Source: Lonicera japonica (Eukaryota; Streptophyta; Magnoliopsida; Dipsacales; Caprifoliaceae). Taken from it: DNA of 64,000 nucleotides. The stretch is taken from assembly GCA_021464415.1 (NCBI GenBank), contig CM038467.1:35619226-35683225 (forward strand), written 5' to 3'. Both the position numbers and the translations under genes were made by a program. Below, piece by piece: positions 36,630 to 49,465 of this stretch (its first letter is position 1; every line of letters begins with the position of its first letter). The notes under the pieces were generated by a model. It searched no databases. It saw nothing but the letters and a program-made list of their open reading frames with translations, and was not told the DNA's origin.

Positions 36630-37249
36630 CAACCTGAGAATTGACATGAGAACAAACTCAATCGATCTCAATATTATTCTAATAATAATTTTATATCATT
36701 GAATCAAGAGATTTACTTAACTTGAGTGTGTTTTAATTAATTAAAAATTGGATAAGATTATTTAATTTTATCTTACACGAGGTAAAATAATTTTATCTTG
36801 TAAGTATGATTATTTAATCTCTTTTCTAATAAAGTAAGAGGTATTTATATAATAAATAATTTATTTAAAATATAATCCTGATCAAAATCAGATATAAAAT
36901 ATAAAATAGGTTAAATTTATTTTATCCTCCACCTCAAATACAGTTTTATGGTTGGCCTTTGTTTTTTACTTTTTCACACCTTTGTTGATGAAACACTCAA
37001 ATGGTGAATTCCCCTAATGCTTAATGTGAAATCTCTGTAAAAATATATTTGTTTTCAATTGGCTTGGAATACTGAATCTATGGAATTTTATAATTGTACT
37101 TTTATTATTATAATATAAGCTAATAGTTAATGGATAAAAAGAATAAGGGTGTCACTAAAATAAAATTCCAATAAAGTTAAAGAAACATTTAAGTGTAGGA
37201 CTTATTTTTTAATGCTAAATTTTAATCCAAATGAAAATTAGAGGTGATT
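36630..37249. other. AT-rich spacer
   Basis: No gene or defined repeat is recognised between the Mutator-type element and the tandem array. Confidence 0.4.
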
Positions 37250-39030
37250 GTGTAAAGCAGAAAACTAATAGTATGTTTTATTTTTGGGATGATTTATTCT
37301 AATTTTTTTTAAAAAAATTGTATAGTAAGATGAGTATATTTTACTTTTTTTAGAATTTCAATTAAAATATGTATAACTTCCATAAGCAAACATTTCGGGT
37401 GTTAGAATAGTATAAATATGGGTGAATTTCTCCACCTCTCCGATAGGTTTGATCCACAAAAACCACGCTTTCTCTTCTCCCTCTTTTCGGGATCAAACAC
37501 AAAGACTCCATTTGATAACAACATCGAAAAGAAAAATAAAATCACTTGATTTAGTAAAAAGTTGAAAAATAAGTTGAAACATGTGATAAGATACTCTCTA
37601 TTTTATACTTATTTTATGAGTAGATGTCATTTATCCTTCATAATTTTTTGTAGAAAATTTTTCTTCCTAAACCACCAAAGAAAATTTTTCATGGAAAAAG
37701 TTATAAAGCAAGAAGACATCTCACCATATGTCTCAACTTATTTTTAAACTTCTCACAAAAATCATCTGTTTTTATTTTCTTTCTCTATATTGTTATCAAA
37801 CGGGCTCGTACTGCTTGTAAAAAAAAGTAAAGCAGTGACTTTTGTCCGCACTGATCTCCCTCATCAATTCGATCTGATGGTCCAAATTTCATGGATGTTG
37901 TTTGGTTCTAGAGGATGTTTGGTCTCTATAGTCTCATCGTCTCTAGCTTTTTGTAAGTCCAGTTTTGCCCCTTGTAAGATTAATTGCCTTGCTCATCATC
38001 ACTTGGCTCGCTTTGCTATTTTTATTTCGGATTCAAAAATCTGGGATTCCTTACAAACAGACTTATTATCTTTTTTTCGTATGATATCCTAATTTGTTAC
38101 TTTAGCCTTAAAAAATTAAAATACATATGACTCTATAGGATAGAACTCTTTAATTTATGTTATGTTTATGGCGCACTAGTCTCAAACGACTAAAAAAAGC
38201 GGATGGAGAACTTTAAACATAAATTTCTTTTGACAACTCTTTCGAAATTATATTTATTTTTTCTTATTTTACAATGCAAACCTTTATCTTACTATATTCA
38301 ACCATTGCAACCATGACAAACTTATTACTTAACTTATCCTATATTTTTCAACAAGGCGGACGTTCTCACAAGTTGAAGTTAATCTTCCCCTCCTGTCACC
38401 ATTCAAATTTGGATTTGATCCTCATTGTTGTATTTTCTTATATCACTACGCTCAAAATTTTCATATCAAATATGTTAAATTTACATTTGTAACTTAAATT
38501 CCTAATAGAAAATTCTTCTCTTTTTTTTTTCTGGTTTGGGCATTTAAAAAAAATTACTTTCTTAATTTATTACGAAAGAAGTATTGGATAAATAATTCCT
38601 CCAATTTTTCGAGACTAATAATGAATTACTAAACCTAAAATTTGGATCATTACTAATATTGATAAAATTCACTCCGTGCATTCAACTAAAATTTCTTGGT
38701 TTCTCTAATATAATTCAATTCTATGATTCAGTGGTTCTGTTAAAAGATGTTCCATCAAAAGGTGGATACCATTTTTCATTTTAAATTCAAGCGATGATTC
38801 CACAACTATTGCAACAAAAGATGGACACAACATGATGTTAGATTATAAGAGCTCATTATAACGAAGACAAAGAGAACGTATAACGAATTAGAAAGACGTT
38901 AGAAAATAAGTGTATATTTGAAAATGAAACTTATCAAAAAAAAATTGTTATAAATTTTCATAATTAGAGTATGTAAACATCTAACAAAGAAGCAAAAATG
39001 TTTAAAAGGGTATTTTGAAATACCTCATCC

Positions 39031-39062
<32 letters not shown>

Positions 39063-41390
39063 ATGTGTGTGTGTTTGCTTAGATAACTAAATCAAAACCA
39101 CCAAAGAACAAGGAAAGCCAGTGCTAATCAAGTTCTTTCAACCGACATTGACATTACCATTCTTTATTGATGATGTAAGAGCCAATAATAATTAATTGCA
39201 TGTAATAATTCCACTCTTCTTTTTTAAATAATTTAAATTAAGAGTATAACTATTAGTATTTTGTGTGAATACTTATCACCGAATTATAACATGTCATCTA
39301 CGTTATCAGCAAAAACACAACTTGTGACTTTCAAAAAAAGAAATATGAAAAAAATCAACACTATTTCATGCATATATATACTATGACATAAAATTATGAC
39401 GGCTCATGTAATCTTCTTTTCCATTTATTATTATATAAAGTTAGAAGACGTTTTGTTAGTTTTTTGAAACTATATCAGGTTTTTAATCTAACGATTTTGC
39501 CCCTACTGACTTTAATTTTATAAAAAAAATTGAATTATTTGCATAAGCAAAAGGGCTTTTTTGCACTTATAAAAATTACATAAAGCACTTAATTACTATA
39601 GGCCACCGGTCAACTTTTATATACATCGCATGTGCAAAAACTTAGTATATACTTACGACTATAGCAAAATGGAACTAAATTAGATCATTGGGCCATGAAT
39701 AACATTCTTTAACTATTTTGTTTTTAAAATTAAATATATACGAATCCTAGGAAAACCTAAACATCCAATTAATTTAAAAGGACTAATATCAACCACCTTC
39801 AGCACACTAGTTAACTTACCAACTTTTGTATGGCCATCTCAATTTTTAACCATGTATCTTTGTAGTGATGATGTCCACCATATTCTTTAAGCAAATCTTC
39901 ACTGGGTCCTAAGGTTTCTTTTTTTTTTCCTCTTTTTTCTCTCAAGCAAGTCATGATTTCATAATCCACTTTTTTATTATAATAAATAGTTTGATAACCA
40001 CGATTATATTATTATTTTTTTAATTTAAATACTTTTAATACTACATAATGTTTTGGTCAATTTTCGCTCAATTCAATTAATCTCTGTTTGCAGAACAGTG
40101 ATCGATCGCTGGTTACGAGATATTTTTACAACTGTCGAAGTTTAACTTAAAGAGATTTCAGTTAAACTTTACGCTTATCCTATTACGTTATCATTAAACC
40201 ACTTGATGGTGGTTTCGATTATATAAATTAAACTCAAAAAAAAAAAAAAGGGTTAACGAAGTCTAAGACGACTGCTAGTACTGTGTCCAAAGTTGGGTAC
40301 CAGAAGAATCATCAACTACTTTAGAAAAGATGTCTGGCCCACTTAAGCAAATCTCTAGTGAGTTCAAAGCAACCATAAGGCCAACATTTTAATAGGCCCA
40401 TTGTTCACATGTACTTCTACATAATACTCTCTCCGTCGTGTAAAGATAATCTAATATTTTTATTTATTTATTTCAAATTATAGTTCACTTTCAATATTTA
40501 AAAATATATATTTCAAACATACCCTTTTTATTGGAGTAAGTAGTATAACGTAAAGCAAAAAAAAATTAATGTTCTAAATAGCTTTTCCAAATTCCCATTC
40601 AATGCTGATTCCAATGAATTCAATTCTCCTAATTAATGTAATGGATATTTAAATGAAAATAAATTAGTGAGTTTATTAAATAGGGTAAATTAGGCAAAGA
40701 GAGTGTAGATTTATATTTTCAATTACATTAATTGATGTTTTCTTAATTTGTGTGAAAATAAGTAGTCGACTATCTTTGTGAGACAGAAAGATGAACAAAT
40801 AATATTTTTCTTTTCAATGGAGTAATAGTAAACGCCTTATCACCGTTAACGCACGTGTTCAAATTTTGACAAATGTAAAAATATATTAATCTTATATCAA
40901 TTGAGTTAATCTCTTTACTTGATTGTTTTAAAAAAATTAACTCTTTATTCTATTAAAACCATGCTTGTGTACTTGAACTTAGGAGAGTAAAATAACTCAA
41001 AATCAATTTAATTAGGATTTTGCGTTAGGTGCTCTATTAATAATGTATAAAAAGTAGTATTTGAAGAAAATAGATGTAAAAAAAAATAATATATTACAAT
41101 GCATGTCATACTTTAGCTCCTCTCTCCAATTTTAATACCTTTCGTAGACATATTTGTATTTCATTTTTCTATATTTTGAAATTTATTATTAACATTTTGT
41201 ATTATGTATTCCGAAGTTAAAAGAAAAATGATCCCTTGTACGATATATTTTCATTGGTTCTTAAATCTTACTTCAAAAATAAACAAAATAAAATGACGCT
41301 TTTGTATTACATATCATATTATACTACGATTTATTATAATTTTTAAAAAACAATTGTATAGTACTAAGATGTGAATATTCTACCTTATCT
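37250..41390. repeat. array unit 1 (about 4.0 kb)
   Basis: Contains all blocks, including the middle segment (38170-39330) missing from units 3 and 4. It differs from unit 2 by an insertion of about 370 bp at 40427-40795. Confidence 0.8.
40427..40795. mobile_element. Stowaway-like insertion present only in unit 1
   Basis: The left end CTCTCTCCGTCGTGTAAAGATA resembles the reverse complement of the right end near 40770-40795. The other units read straight from ACTTCTAC-AAAATAG into AATATTTTTCTTTT, which gives the empty site. The exact right border is uncertain. Confidence 0.5.
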
Positions 41391-41850
41391 AGAGTTTCAA
41401 TTAAAATACGTATAAGTTTTGTAAGCAAATATTTTGGATGTTAGAATAATGGAAATAGGGGTGGGTTTATGCACCTCTCCAACATATTTGATCCACAAGA
41501 ACCCCGCAATCTCCTCCTCTCTGTAATCAAACACCAAGCGTATTAATGTACCGTTTGTATAAAAAAAAATATCGCCGGCACTGATCTCCCTCCTCAATTC
41601 GATCTGATGGTCCAAATTTCATGGATATTGGTTTGGTTCTTGAGGATGTTTAGTCTCTATTGTCTCATCTATTTTGTAAGTTCAAATCTGCACCTTATAA
41701 GATTAATTGCTTTGTTCATCACTTTGATTCACTTTGCTACTTTTATTTCTATTTCGAATTCAGAAAGATGGAATTCCTTGTTTACAGATCGGTTTCTTAG
41801 CCTTTTTCATATGATATTTGAATTTCTTACTTTGGCCTTCAAAAATTAAA

Positions 41851-42100
41851 GATGATCTCTATAATAAGTAAACCATATCCACAAAATTTCATCAAGAAAT
41901 TCAAACTGAAAGTAGGCGTAATAAAAATTTGATGCATTTGTTCATTTTCGAAAATTCAAATTTTAGATTATCATCTCACCCTTTTATAGATTGAATATTT
42001 TGAAGAAATTTTGTGGAGATGGTCTACTAATCATAGAGATCATCTCTACTAAGTTTCATGAAAAAATCCATCCATTTAATCCTCGAAGTAGACCCCCTTA
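41851..42100. mobile_element. foldback MITE derivative between two part-copies in unit 2
   Basis: ACCATATCCACAAAATTTC near the left and GAAATTTTGTGGAGATGGT near the right are inverted copies. The right part (CTACTAATCATAGAGATCAT and beyond) is close to the element at 43180-43569, so it belongs to that family. Its borders coincide with the joint between two different versions of the array unit. Confidence 0.55.
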
Positions 42101-43179
42101 GACGAAATTGGGCGGAAGGCATTATGCAGAGGAGCCAAGGACATCTTTAGCTTTTTCTAAGTCGACTTTTACCCCTCGTAAAATTAATTGCCTTGCTTAT
42201 CATCACTTGGCTCGCTTTACTATTTTTATTTCGGATTCAGAAAGATGGGATTCCTTACAGACAAGCTTATTATCCTTTTTTTCATATGATATTCGAATTT
42301 GTTACTTTGGCCTTAAAAAATTAAAATACATATAACTTTGGAAGTTAGAACTCTCTAATTCATGTTATGTTTACGGCGCATTAGTCTCAAACCACTAAAA
42401 ATACAAGTGGAGCTCTAAACATAAATTTCTTTTAATAACTTTTTTGAAATTATGTTTATTTTTACTTATTTTTCAATCAAAATTTTATCTTACTATATTC
42501 AACCATTGCGACCAAATGGCAAACTTACTACTTATCCTATATTTTTCAACTAGGTGGATGTTCTCACAAGTTGAAGTTAATCTTCCCCTCCTGTCACCAT
42601 TCAAATTTGGATTTGATCCTCATTGTTGTGTTTTTCTTATATCACTACACTCAAAATTTTGCATATCAAATATGTTAAATGTACATTTGTAACTTACACT
42701 CCTAATAGAAATTTTTTCTCTTTTTTTTCCTTCATGGTTTGGACATTTAAAAAAAGATACTTTCTAAATTTATTATGAAAGAAGTATGGATAAATAATTC
42801 CTCCAATTTTTTGACTTCAAGAGTAATAATGAATTAGTAAACCTAAAATTTGGATCATTACCGTATTTGATAAAATCTACTCCATACATACAACTAAAAT
42901 TATCAGTTTCTTTGATTCTATTCAATTCTATGATTTAATGGTTTGTTAAAAGATGTTTTTATCAAAAGATGGACACCATTTTTCTTTTTAAATTCAAGCG
43001 ATGATTCTACAACTACCATGGACACAACATGTTCGATAATAGAAACTCATTATTACAAAAATAAAAAGAATGCATAACTGATTAGAAAGAGGTTAGAAAA
43101 TTAAGTGTATATATTTAGAAACGAAACTTATCAAAAAAAATGTTGTAAATTTTCATAATATATTAGAGTATATATATAA

Positions 43180-43569
43180 AGGGAAAGGATCTTAAGTAGA
43201 CTAACTTTTTAATCCTTAAATGTGGACTTGTTATTTTGAGGGGGTAAACGGATGAATTTTTTGATGAAACTTAATGAAGACAAACTCCATGATTAGTAGA
43301 TCACCTCCGGCAATTTTCATAGAAAAATTCAATCAGGAAGTGGGTTAACTAAAAAATTGATATATATGTGCATTTTTAGCCGTTAAAATTTAAGATGTTT
43401 AGCTAACCCACTTTCCGGTTAAATTTTTTAATGAAAATTGGCAGAGATGATCTACTAATCATGGAGATTATCTTCACCAAGTTTCCTAAAAAAATTCATC
43501 CGTTTGCCTCCTCAAAATGTTTGGTCCGCATTTAAGAAAAAAAAATAGTCCTCTTTAGATCTTTTCCCT
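43180..43569. mobile_element. full foldback MITE, unit 2 only, with 8-bp duplication ATATATAA
   Basis: The 390-bp element is an inverted repeat over nearly its whole length (AGGGAAAGGATCTTAAGTAG against the reverse complement AGGGAAAAGATCTAAAGAGG). ATATATAA lies directly on both sides (43172-43179 and 43570-43577). Unit 1 has the matching empty site (GAGTATGTAAACATCTAAC near 38972), so the insertion happened after the units diverged. The AT-rich flank makes the duplication length slightly ambiguous. Confidence 0.75.
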
Positions 43570-45616
43570 ATATATAAATATCTAACAAATAAGCATAAAT
43601 GTTTATAAAGGTATTTTGAAATACCTCATCCATGTTTTTATGTTTTCGCTTTTCTGTCTACCGGATTTGAGCCCCTGACCAAGTGGATTAGATAATTAAA
43701 TCAAAACCACCAAAGAACAAGGAAAGCCAGCGCTAATTTGGTTCTTTCAACCCATATTAACATTACCATTCTTTATTGATGATGTAAGAGCCAATAATAA
43801 CTAATTGTAATAATTTCCACTCTTCTTTTTTAAATAATTTAAATTAAGATTATAACTATTAGTATTTTATGTGAATACTTGTCACCTAATTATAACATGT
43901 CAATCATGTCCGTTTTCAGCAAAAACACAACTTGTGACTTTCAAAAAAGAAATATGAAAAGAAATATGAAAAAAAATCAACACTGTTTCATGTATATATA
44001 TATACCATGACATAATGGCTCATGTAATCTTCTTTTTCATCTATTATTATATAAAGTCAAAAGATATTTTGGTGGTCTTTTGAAATTCTTTCAGGTTTTT
44101 AATCTAACGATTTTACTCCTTCTAACTTTAATTTTACAAAAAAATTAAATTATCAACCTAAGCAATAGGGCTTCTTTGCACTTATAAGAATCACATAAAG
44201 CACTCAACCATTATAGGCTACCAGTGAAGTTTTTATATATATTGCGTGTGCAAAAATTTAGTATATACTTACTATAGACTATATCAAAATCGAACTAAAT
44301 TAGACCATTGGGCCATCAATAACATTCATTAACTATTTTGTTTTTAAAATTAAATATATACGAATCCCAGGAAAAACTAAAAGTCCAAATATTTTAAAAG
44401 GACAATATCAACGAGCCCACTAGTCAACTTATCAACTTTTGTATGGCCATCTCAAATTTTAACCATGTATCTTTGTAGTGATGATGTCCACCATATTCTT
44501 TGTGCAAATCTTTACTGGGTCCCAAGGTTTTTTTTTTCACTTTTTTTTCTCAAGCAAGTCATGATTTCATAATTCACTTTTTTATTATAATAAATAGTTC
44601 AATAACCACGGCTATATAATTTTTTTTTAATTTAAATATTTTTTAGTATCACATAATGTTTGAGTTAATTTTCGCTCACTTCGATTAATCTTTATTTGTA
44701 AAACAGTGGTCAATCGACCGTTGGGTACAAGATATTTTGACAATCGTCGAAATTTAACCTAAGGAGCTTTCAGTTAAACTTAACGCTTATCCCATTATGT
44801 TATCATTGAACCACTTGATGGTGGTTTCGATTATATAAATTAAACTCCAAAAAAAAAGGGGTTAACGAAGTCCAAGGCGACTGCTAGTACTGTGTCCAAA
44901 GTTGGATACCAGAAGAATCATCAACTACTTTAGAAAAGATGTCTGACCCACTCAAGCAAATCTCTAGTAAGTTCATAGCAACCACAAGGCCAACATTTCA
45001 ATCGGCCCGTTGTTCACAGGCACCCACTTCTACAAAATAGAAAAAAATATTTTTCTTTTTATTGGAGTAATAGTAAACGCTTCGAATTTTGTCCAATGCA
45101 AAAAAATATTAATCTTATATTAATTGAGTTAACTTGTTTATTTAATTGTTTTAAAAAATTTAACTCTTTATTCTATTAAAACCATGCTTATGTACTTGAA
45201 CTTAGGAGGGTAAAAGTAATAACTCAAAATCAATTTAATTAGGATTTTGTGTTAGGTGCTCTATTAATAATGTAAAAAAGAGTAGTATTTGCAGAAAATA
45301 GATGTAAAAAAAATAATATATTACAATGCATGTCATACTTTAGCTTCTCTCTCCAATTTTAATACCTTCCGTAAACGTATTTGTATTTCATTTGTGTATA
45401 TTTTAAAATTTATTATTAACATTTTGTATTATGTATTCTGAAGTTAAAAGAAAAATGATCCCTTGTACGATATATTTTCATTGGTTCTTAAATCTTACTT
45501 CAAAAATAAATAAAATAAAATGACAGTTCTTGTATTACATATCATATTATACTACGATTTATTATAATTTTTAAAAAATAATTGTAGTACTAAGATGTGT
45601 ATATTCCACCTTTTCT

Positions 45617-47644
45617 AGAGTTTTAATTAAAATACATGTAACATTTGTAAGCAAACATTTCGGATGTTAGAATAAAGGAAACCAACAGGTTTGATCCACA
45701 AGAACCCCGCTTTCCCTTTCTCCTTCTCTCCATAATCAAACACCAAGCATATTAATGTAATGTTTGTATAAAAAAAATATCGCCGGCGCTGATCTCCCTC
45801 CTCAATTTGATCTGATGGTCCAAATTTCATGGATATTGGTTTGGTTCTTGAGGATGTTTGGTGTCTATTGTCTCATCTCTTTTTGTAAGTTCAATTTTGT
45901 GCCTAGTAAGATTAATTGCCTTGCTCATCACTTGGCTCACTTTGCTATTTTTGTTTCTATTTCGAATTCAGAAAGATAGAATTCCTTGTTTACAGACCGG
46001 TTTATTAGCCTTTTTTTCCATATGGTATTTGAATTTGTTACTTTGGCCTTCAAAAATTAAAATTATGACTGCTCTTGCAATTTTCTTTTTTATCTACTAT
46101 TATATAAAATTAGAAGTCATTTCGATAATCATTTGAAACTATGTCAAGTTTTTAATCCGACTGATTTGTTACTCTGAACTTTAATTTCACAAAAGTTTAA
46201 ATTATTAGCTTAAACAATAGGACTTTCTTGCACTTTACGAGAGTTACATAAAGCACTTAACTACTAGGCTACTAGTCAACTTTTATATACATCACGTGTA
46301 CAAAAATCTAGTATATATTTATTATGGCTATAGCAAAATTGAACTGTCACTTTTTAAAGGAAAGCTAATTATAAATTAGACCATTGGACCATGAATAACA
46401 TTCGTTAACTATTTTTTTTATAATTAAATATATACGAATCCCAGGAACAAAAAATCCAAATAATTTAATAGGACAATATCAACCACCTTCAGTTCGCTCA
46501 ATTTTTTACCATGTATCTTAGTGGTGATGAAGTCCGCCATCCTCCTTAAACAAATCTTCACTGGATCCTAAGTTCCTTTTTTGTTTTTTTTCAAACAAAG
46601 TCATGATTTTATAATCCACTTTTTAATAATAATAAATAGTTCGTTAACTACAACTATATAATTTATTTAATTTAAATTTAAATATTTTCTAGTATCACAG
46701 ATAACCAGATATTTTTGCAGTTGACAGAATTTTACCTGAAAAATTTCCGGTCAAACTTAGTGCTGCTCCCACTACGTTAACACTGAGCTGGTGGTTTAGA
46801 TTAAATAAACTAAATTCAAAATATATATATATATATATATATTTAGGTTAACAGAGTCCAAGACGACTGCTAGCATTGTGTCCAAAGTTGGGTACCAGAA
46901 GAATCATCAACTTCTTTAGAAAAGACGTCTGAACCACTTAAGCAAATTTCTAGTAAGTTCATAGCAACCATAAGGCCAACATTTCAATAGGCCTAATTTT
47001 TTCATTTTCATTGGAGTAATAGTAAACGCCTTACCATTGTCAACGTGTTCGAATTTTGGCAAATGCAAAAATATATTAATTTTATATCAATTGAATTAAT
47101 CTCTTTGCTTGATTGTTTTAAAAAATTTAACTCTTTATTCTATTAAAACCATGATTATGTACTTGAACTTAGGATAGTAAAAGTAATAACTCAAAATCAA
47201 TTTAATTAGGATTTTGCGTTAGGTGCTCTATTAATAATGTAAAAAAAGCAGTATTTGCAGAAAATAGATGTAAAAAAAAATAATATATTACAATGCATGT
47301 CATAATTTACCTCCTCTCTCCAATTTTAATAAATTTCGTAGACATATTTGTATTTCATTTGTGTATATATCGAAATTTATTATTAACATTTTGTATTATG
47401 TATTCCGAAGCTAAAAGAAAAATGATCCCTTGTACGATATATTTTCACCGGCTTTTAAATTTTACTTCAAAAAAAAAATGTCGTTCTTGTATTACATTTT
47501 ATATTCTATATTTCTTCAATAATTCCATAAGTGATTGTGTGCAACAGAAAGCTAATAGTATGTTTTATTTTTGGGATGATTTATTGTCAGTTTTAAAAAA
47601 CAATTGTACAGTACTAAGATGTGTATATTCTACGTATCATTTCT
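45617..47644. repeat. array unit 3 (about 2.0 kb, short form)
   Basis: At about 46055 CCTTCAAAAATTAAA runs directly into ATTATGACTGCTCTTGCAA, skipping some 1.2-2 kb present in units 1 and 2. All later blocks follow in order. Confidence 0.78.
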
Positions 47645-49465
47645 AGAGTTTTAATTAAAATATGCATAATTTTTGTAAGCAAAACATTTCGGGTATTAGA
47701 ATAGTAGAAATAAGGGTGGGTTTTTCCACCTCTCCGACGGGTTTAATTGATTGGGAGTCCCGCTTTTCCTTCTCCATCTTTTCGTGATTAAACACCAAGT
47801 ATATTAGTGTACCGCTTGTATAAAAACGAAAGAAAAAAAAAAGATTGTTGGCATTGATCTCCCTGCTCAATTCAATCTGATGGTCCAAATTTCATGGATA
47901 TTGGTTTGGTTCTTGAGGATGTTTGGTCTCTGTTGTCTCAACTATTTTGTTAGTTCAGTTTTGCGCCTCATAAGATTAATTGTTTTGCTCATCACTTTGA
48001 CTCACTTCGCTATTTTAATTTCTATTTCAAATTTAGAAAGATGAAATTCCTTGTTTATAGACCGGTTTATTAGTCTTTTTTCATATGATATCTGAATTTG
48101 TTACTTTAGCCTTCAAATATTAAAATTATGACTGCTCTTACAATCTTCTTTTTCATCTACTATTATATAAAATTAGAAGTCATTTCAATAGTCTTTTGAA
48201 ACTGTGTCAAGTTTTTAATCCGACAATTCTACTCCTCCAAACTTTAATTTCACAAAAAAATTAAATTATTAGCCTAAGCAATAGAACTTCTTTGCACTTC
48301 TACATAAAACACTCAACTACTATGCTACTAGTCAACTTTTATATACATTGCGTGTATAAAAATCTAAATATATATTTATTATAATCTATGGCAAAATTGA
48401 AACTGTCACTTTTTAAAGGAAAGCTAATTATAAATTAGACCGTTGGGCCATGAATGACATTCGTCAACTATTTATTTTTAAATTAAATATATTCGAATCC
48501 CAGGAAAACTAAAAATCCAAATAATTTAAAAGGACAATATCAACCACCTTGAGCCCACTAGTCAACTTATCAACTTTTGTATGGCCATCTCAATTTTCAT
48601 CCATGTATCTTAGTGGTGATGATGTCCACCATATTCTTTAAGCAAATCTTCACAGGGTCCTAAGTTTTTTTTTTTTTTTTTTGTTTTTTTTTTTTCAAAT
48701 AAGTCATGATTTCATAATCCACTTCTTTTTTTTTTTAACAAGCAATAATTACGTAACCTTTTTAGAACTATCGCAATAAAAAATAAACAATTCTTATAAT
48801 AAGTAGTTCGATAATTATGACTATATAATTTTTTTATTTAATTTAGATACTTTCTAGTATTACAAAGTGTTTGAGTTAATTTTCACACATTTCGATTAAT
48901 CTTTATTCGCGAAATAGCGGCCAATCGCTAGTCACGAAATGTTTTTGCAGTTGCTAAAATTTGACATAAATAATTCTCAGTCGTATTCAACGCTAATTTC
49001 AATACACTACCACTGGATCACTTACTAGTGGTAGTGTCGATTATATAAATTAAACTCAAAAAAAAGAAAAAAAAACCGAAAAATTAGGTTAACAGAGTCC
49101 AAGATGACTGTTAGCACTGAAGTGAAAGTTGGGTACCAGAAGAATCATCAACTGCTTTAGAAAACATACCTGGCCCACTTAAGCGAATCTCTAGAAAATT
49201 CATAGCAACCTTAAGGCCCGCATTTCAATGGGCCCATTGTTCACAGCCGCCCACTTCTCCAAAATAGAAAATATTTTTTTTCTTTTCATTGGGGCAGCTC
49301 TATCATTGGTAATACTGTTCGAATTTCGGCAAATATAAAAATAAATTAATCTTATATCAATCGAGTTAACCTTTTTATTTGATGTTTTAAAAATTTTAAC
49401 TCTTCATTATGCTAAAACTATGTTTTTACACTTGAACTTAGGAAAGTAAAAGTTATAAATCAAAA
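47645..49465. repeat. array unit 4 (about 1.8 kb, short form, 3' truncated)
   Basis: It has the same internal joint as unit 3 (near 48115) and ends near 49465, before the TTAGGTGCTCTATTAATAAT block. Units 3 and 4 therefore share the short structure. Confidence 0.75.

Larger units (their letters stand above)
41391..45616. repeat. array unit 2 (about 4.2 kb)
   Basis: It carries the DLMVQISW-encoding block twice: a copy like those of units 3 and 4 at 41552-41850, and a partial copy like that of unit 1 at 42140-42330, separated by a foldback MITE derivative. A second foldback element lies at 43180-43569. Confidence 0.8.
37250..49465. repeat. fourfold direct tandem array of a non-coding unit
   Basis: A fixed series of blocks recurs four times in the same orientation: the TTAGAATAGT segment; the block with CTGATCTCC...GATCTGATGGTCCAAATTTC; the ATTGGGCCATGAATAACATT block; the CATGTATCTT..GTGATGATGTCC block; the AAGTTGGGTACCAGAAGAA block; and TTAGGTGCTCTATTAATAAT in the first three. 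Taking AGTTTTAATTAAAATA or its variants as anchor, units start near 37351, 41391, 45617 and 47645. Units 1 and 2 are about 4.0 and 4.2 kb; units 3 and 4 are about 2.0 and 1.8 kb. No ORF keeps frame across units, so a gene content is not supported. Confidence 0.88.

Noticed and set aside
41397..47888. Minus-strand ORFs of similar sequence in the array units as a tandem gene family
   Set aside because: Frames shift between copies, lengths differ and there is no common start or domain; similarity follows the DNA repeat.
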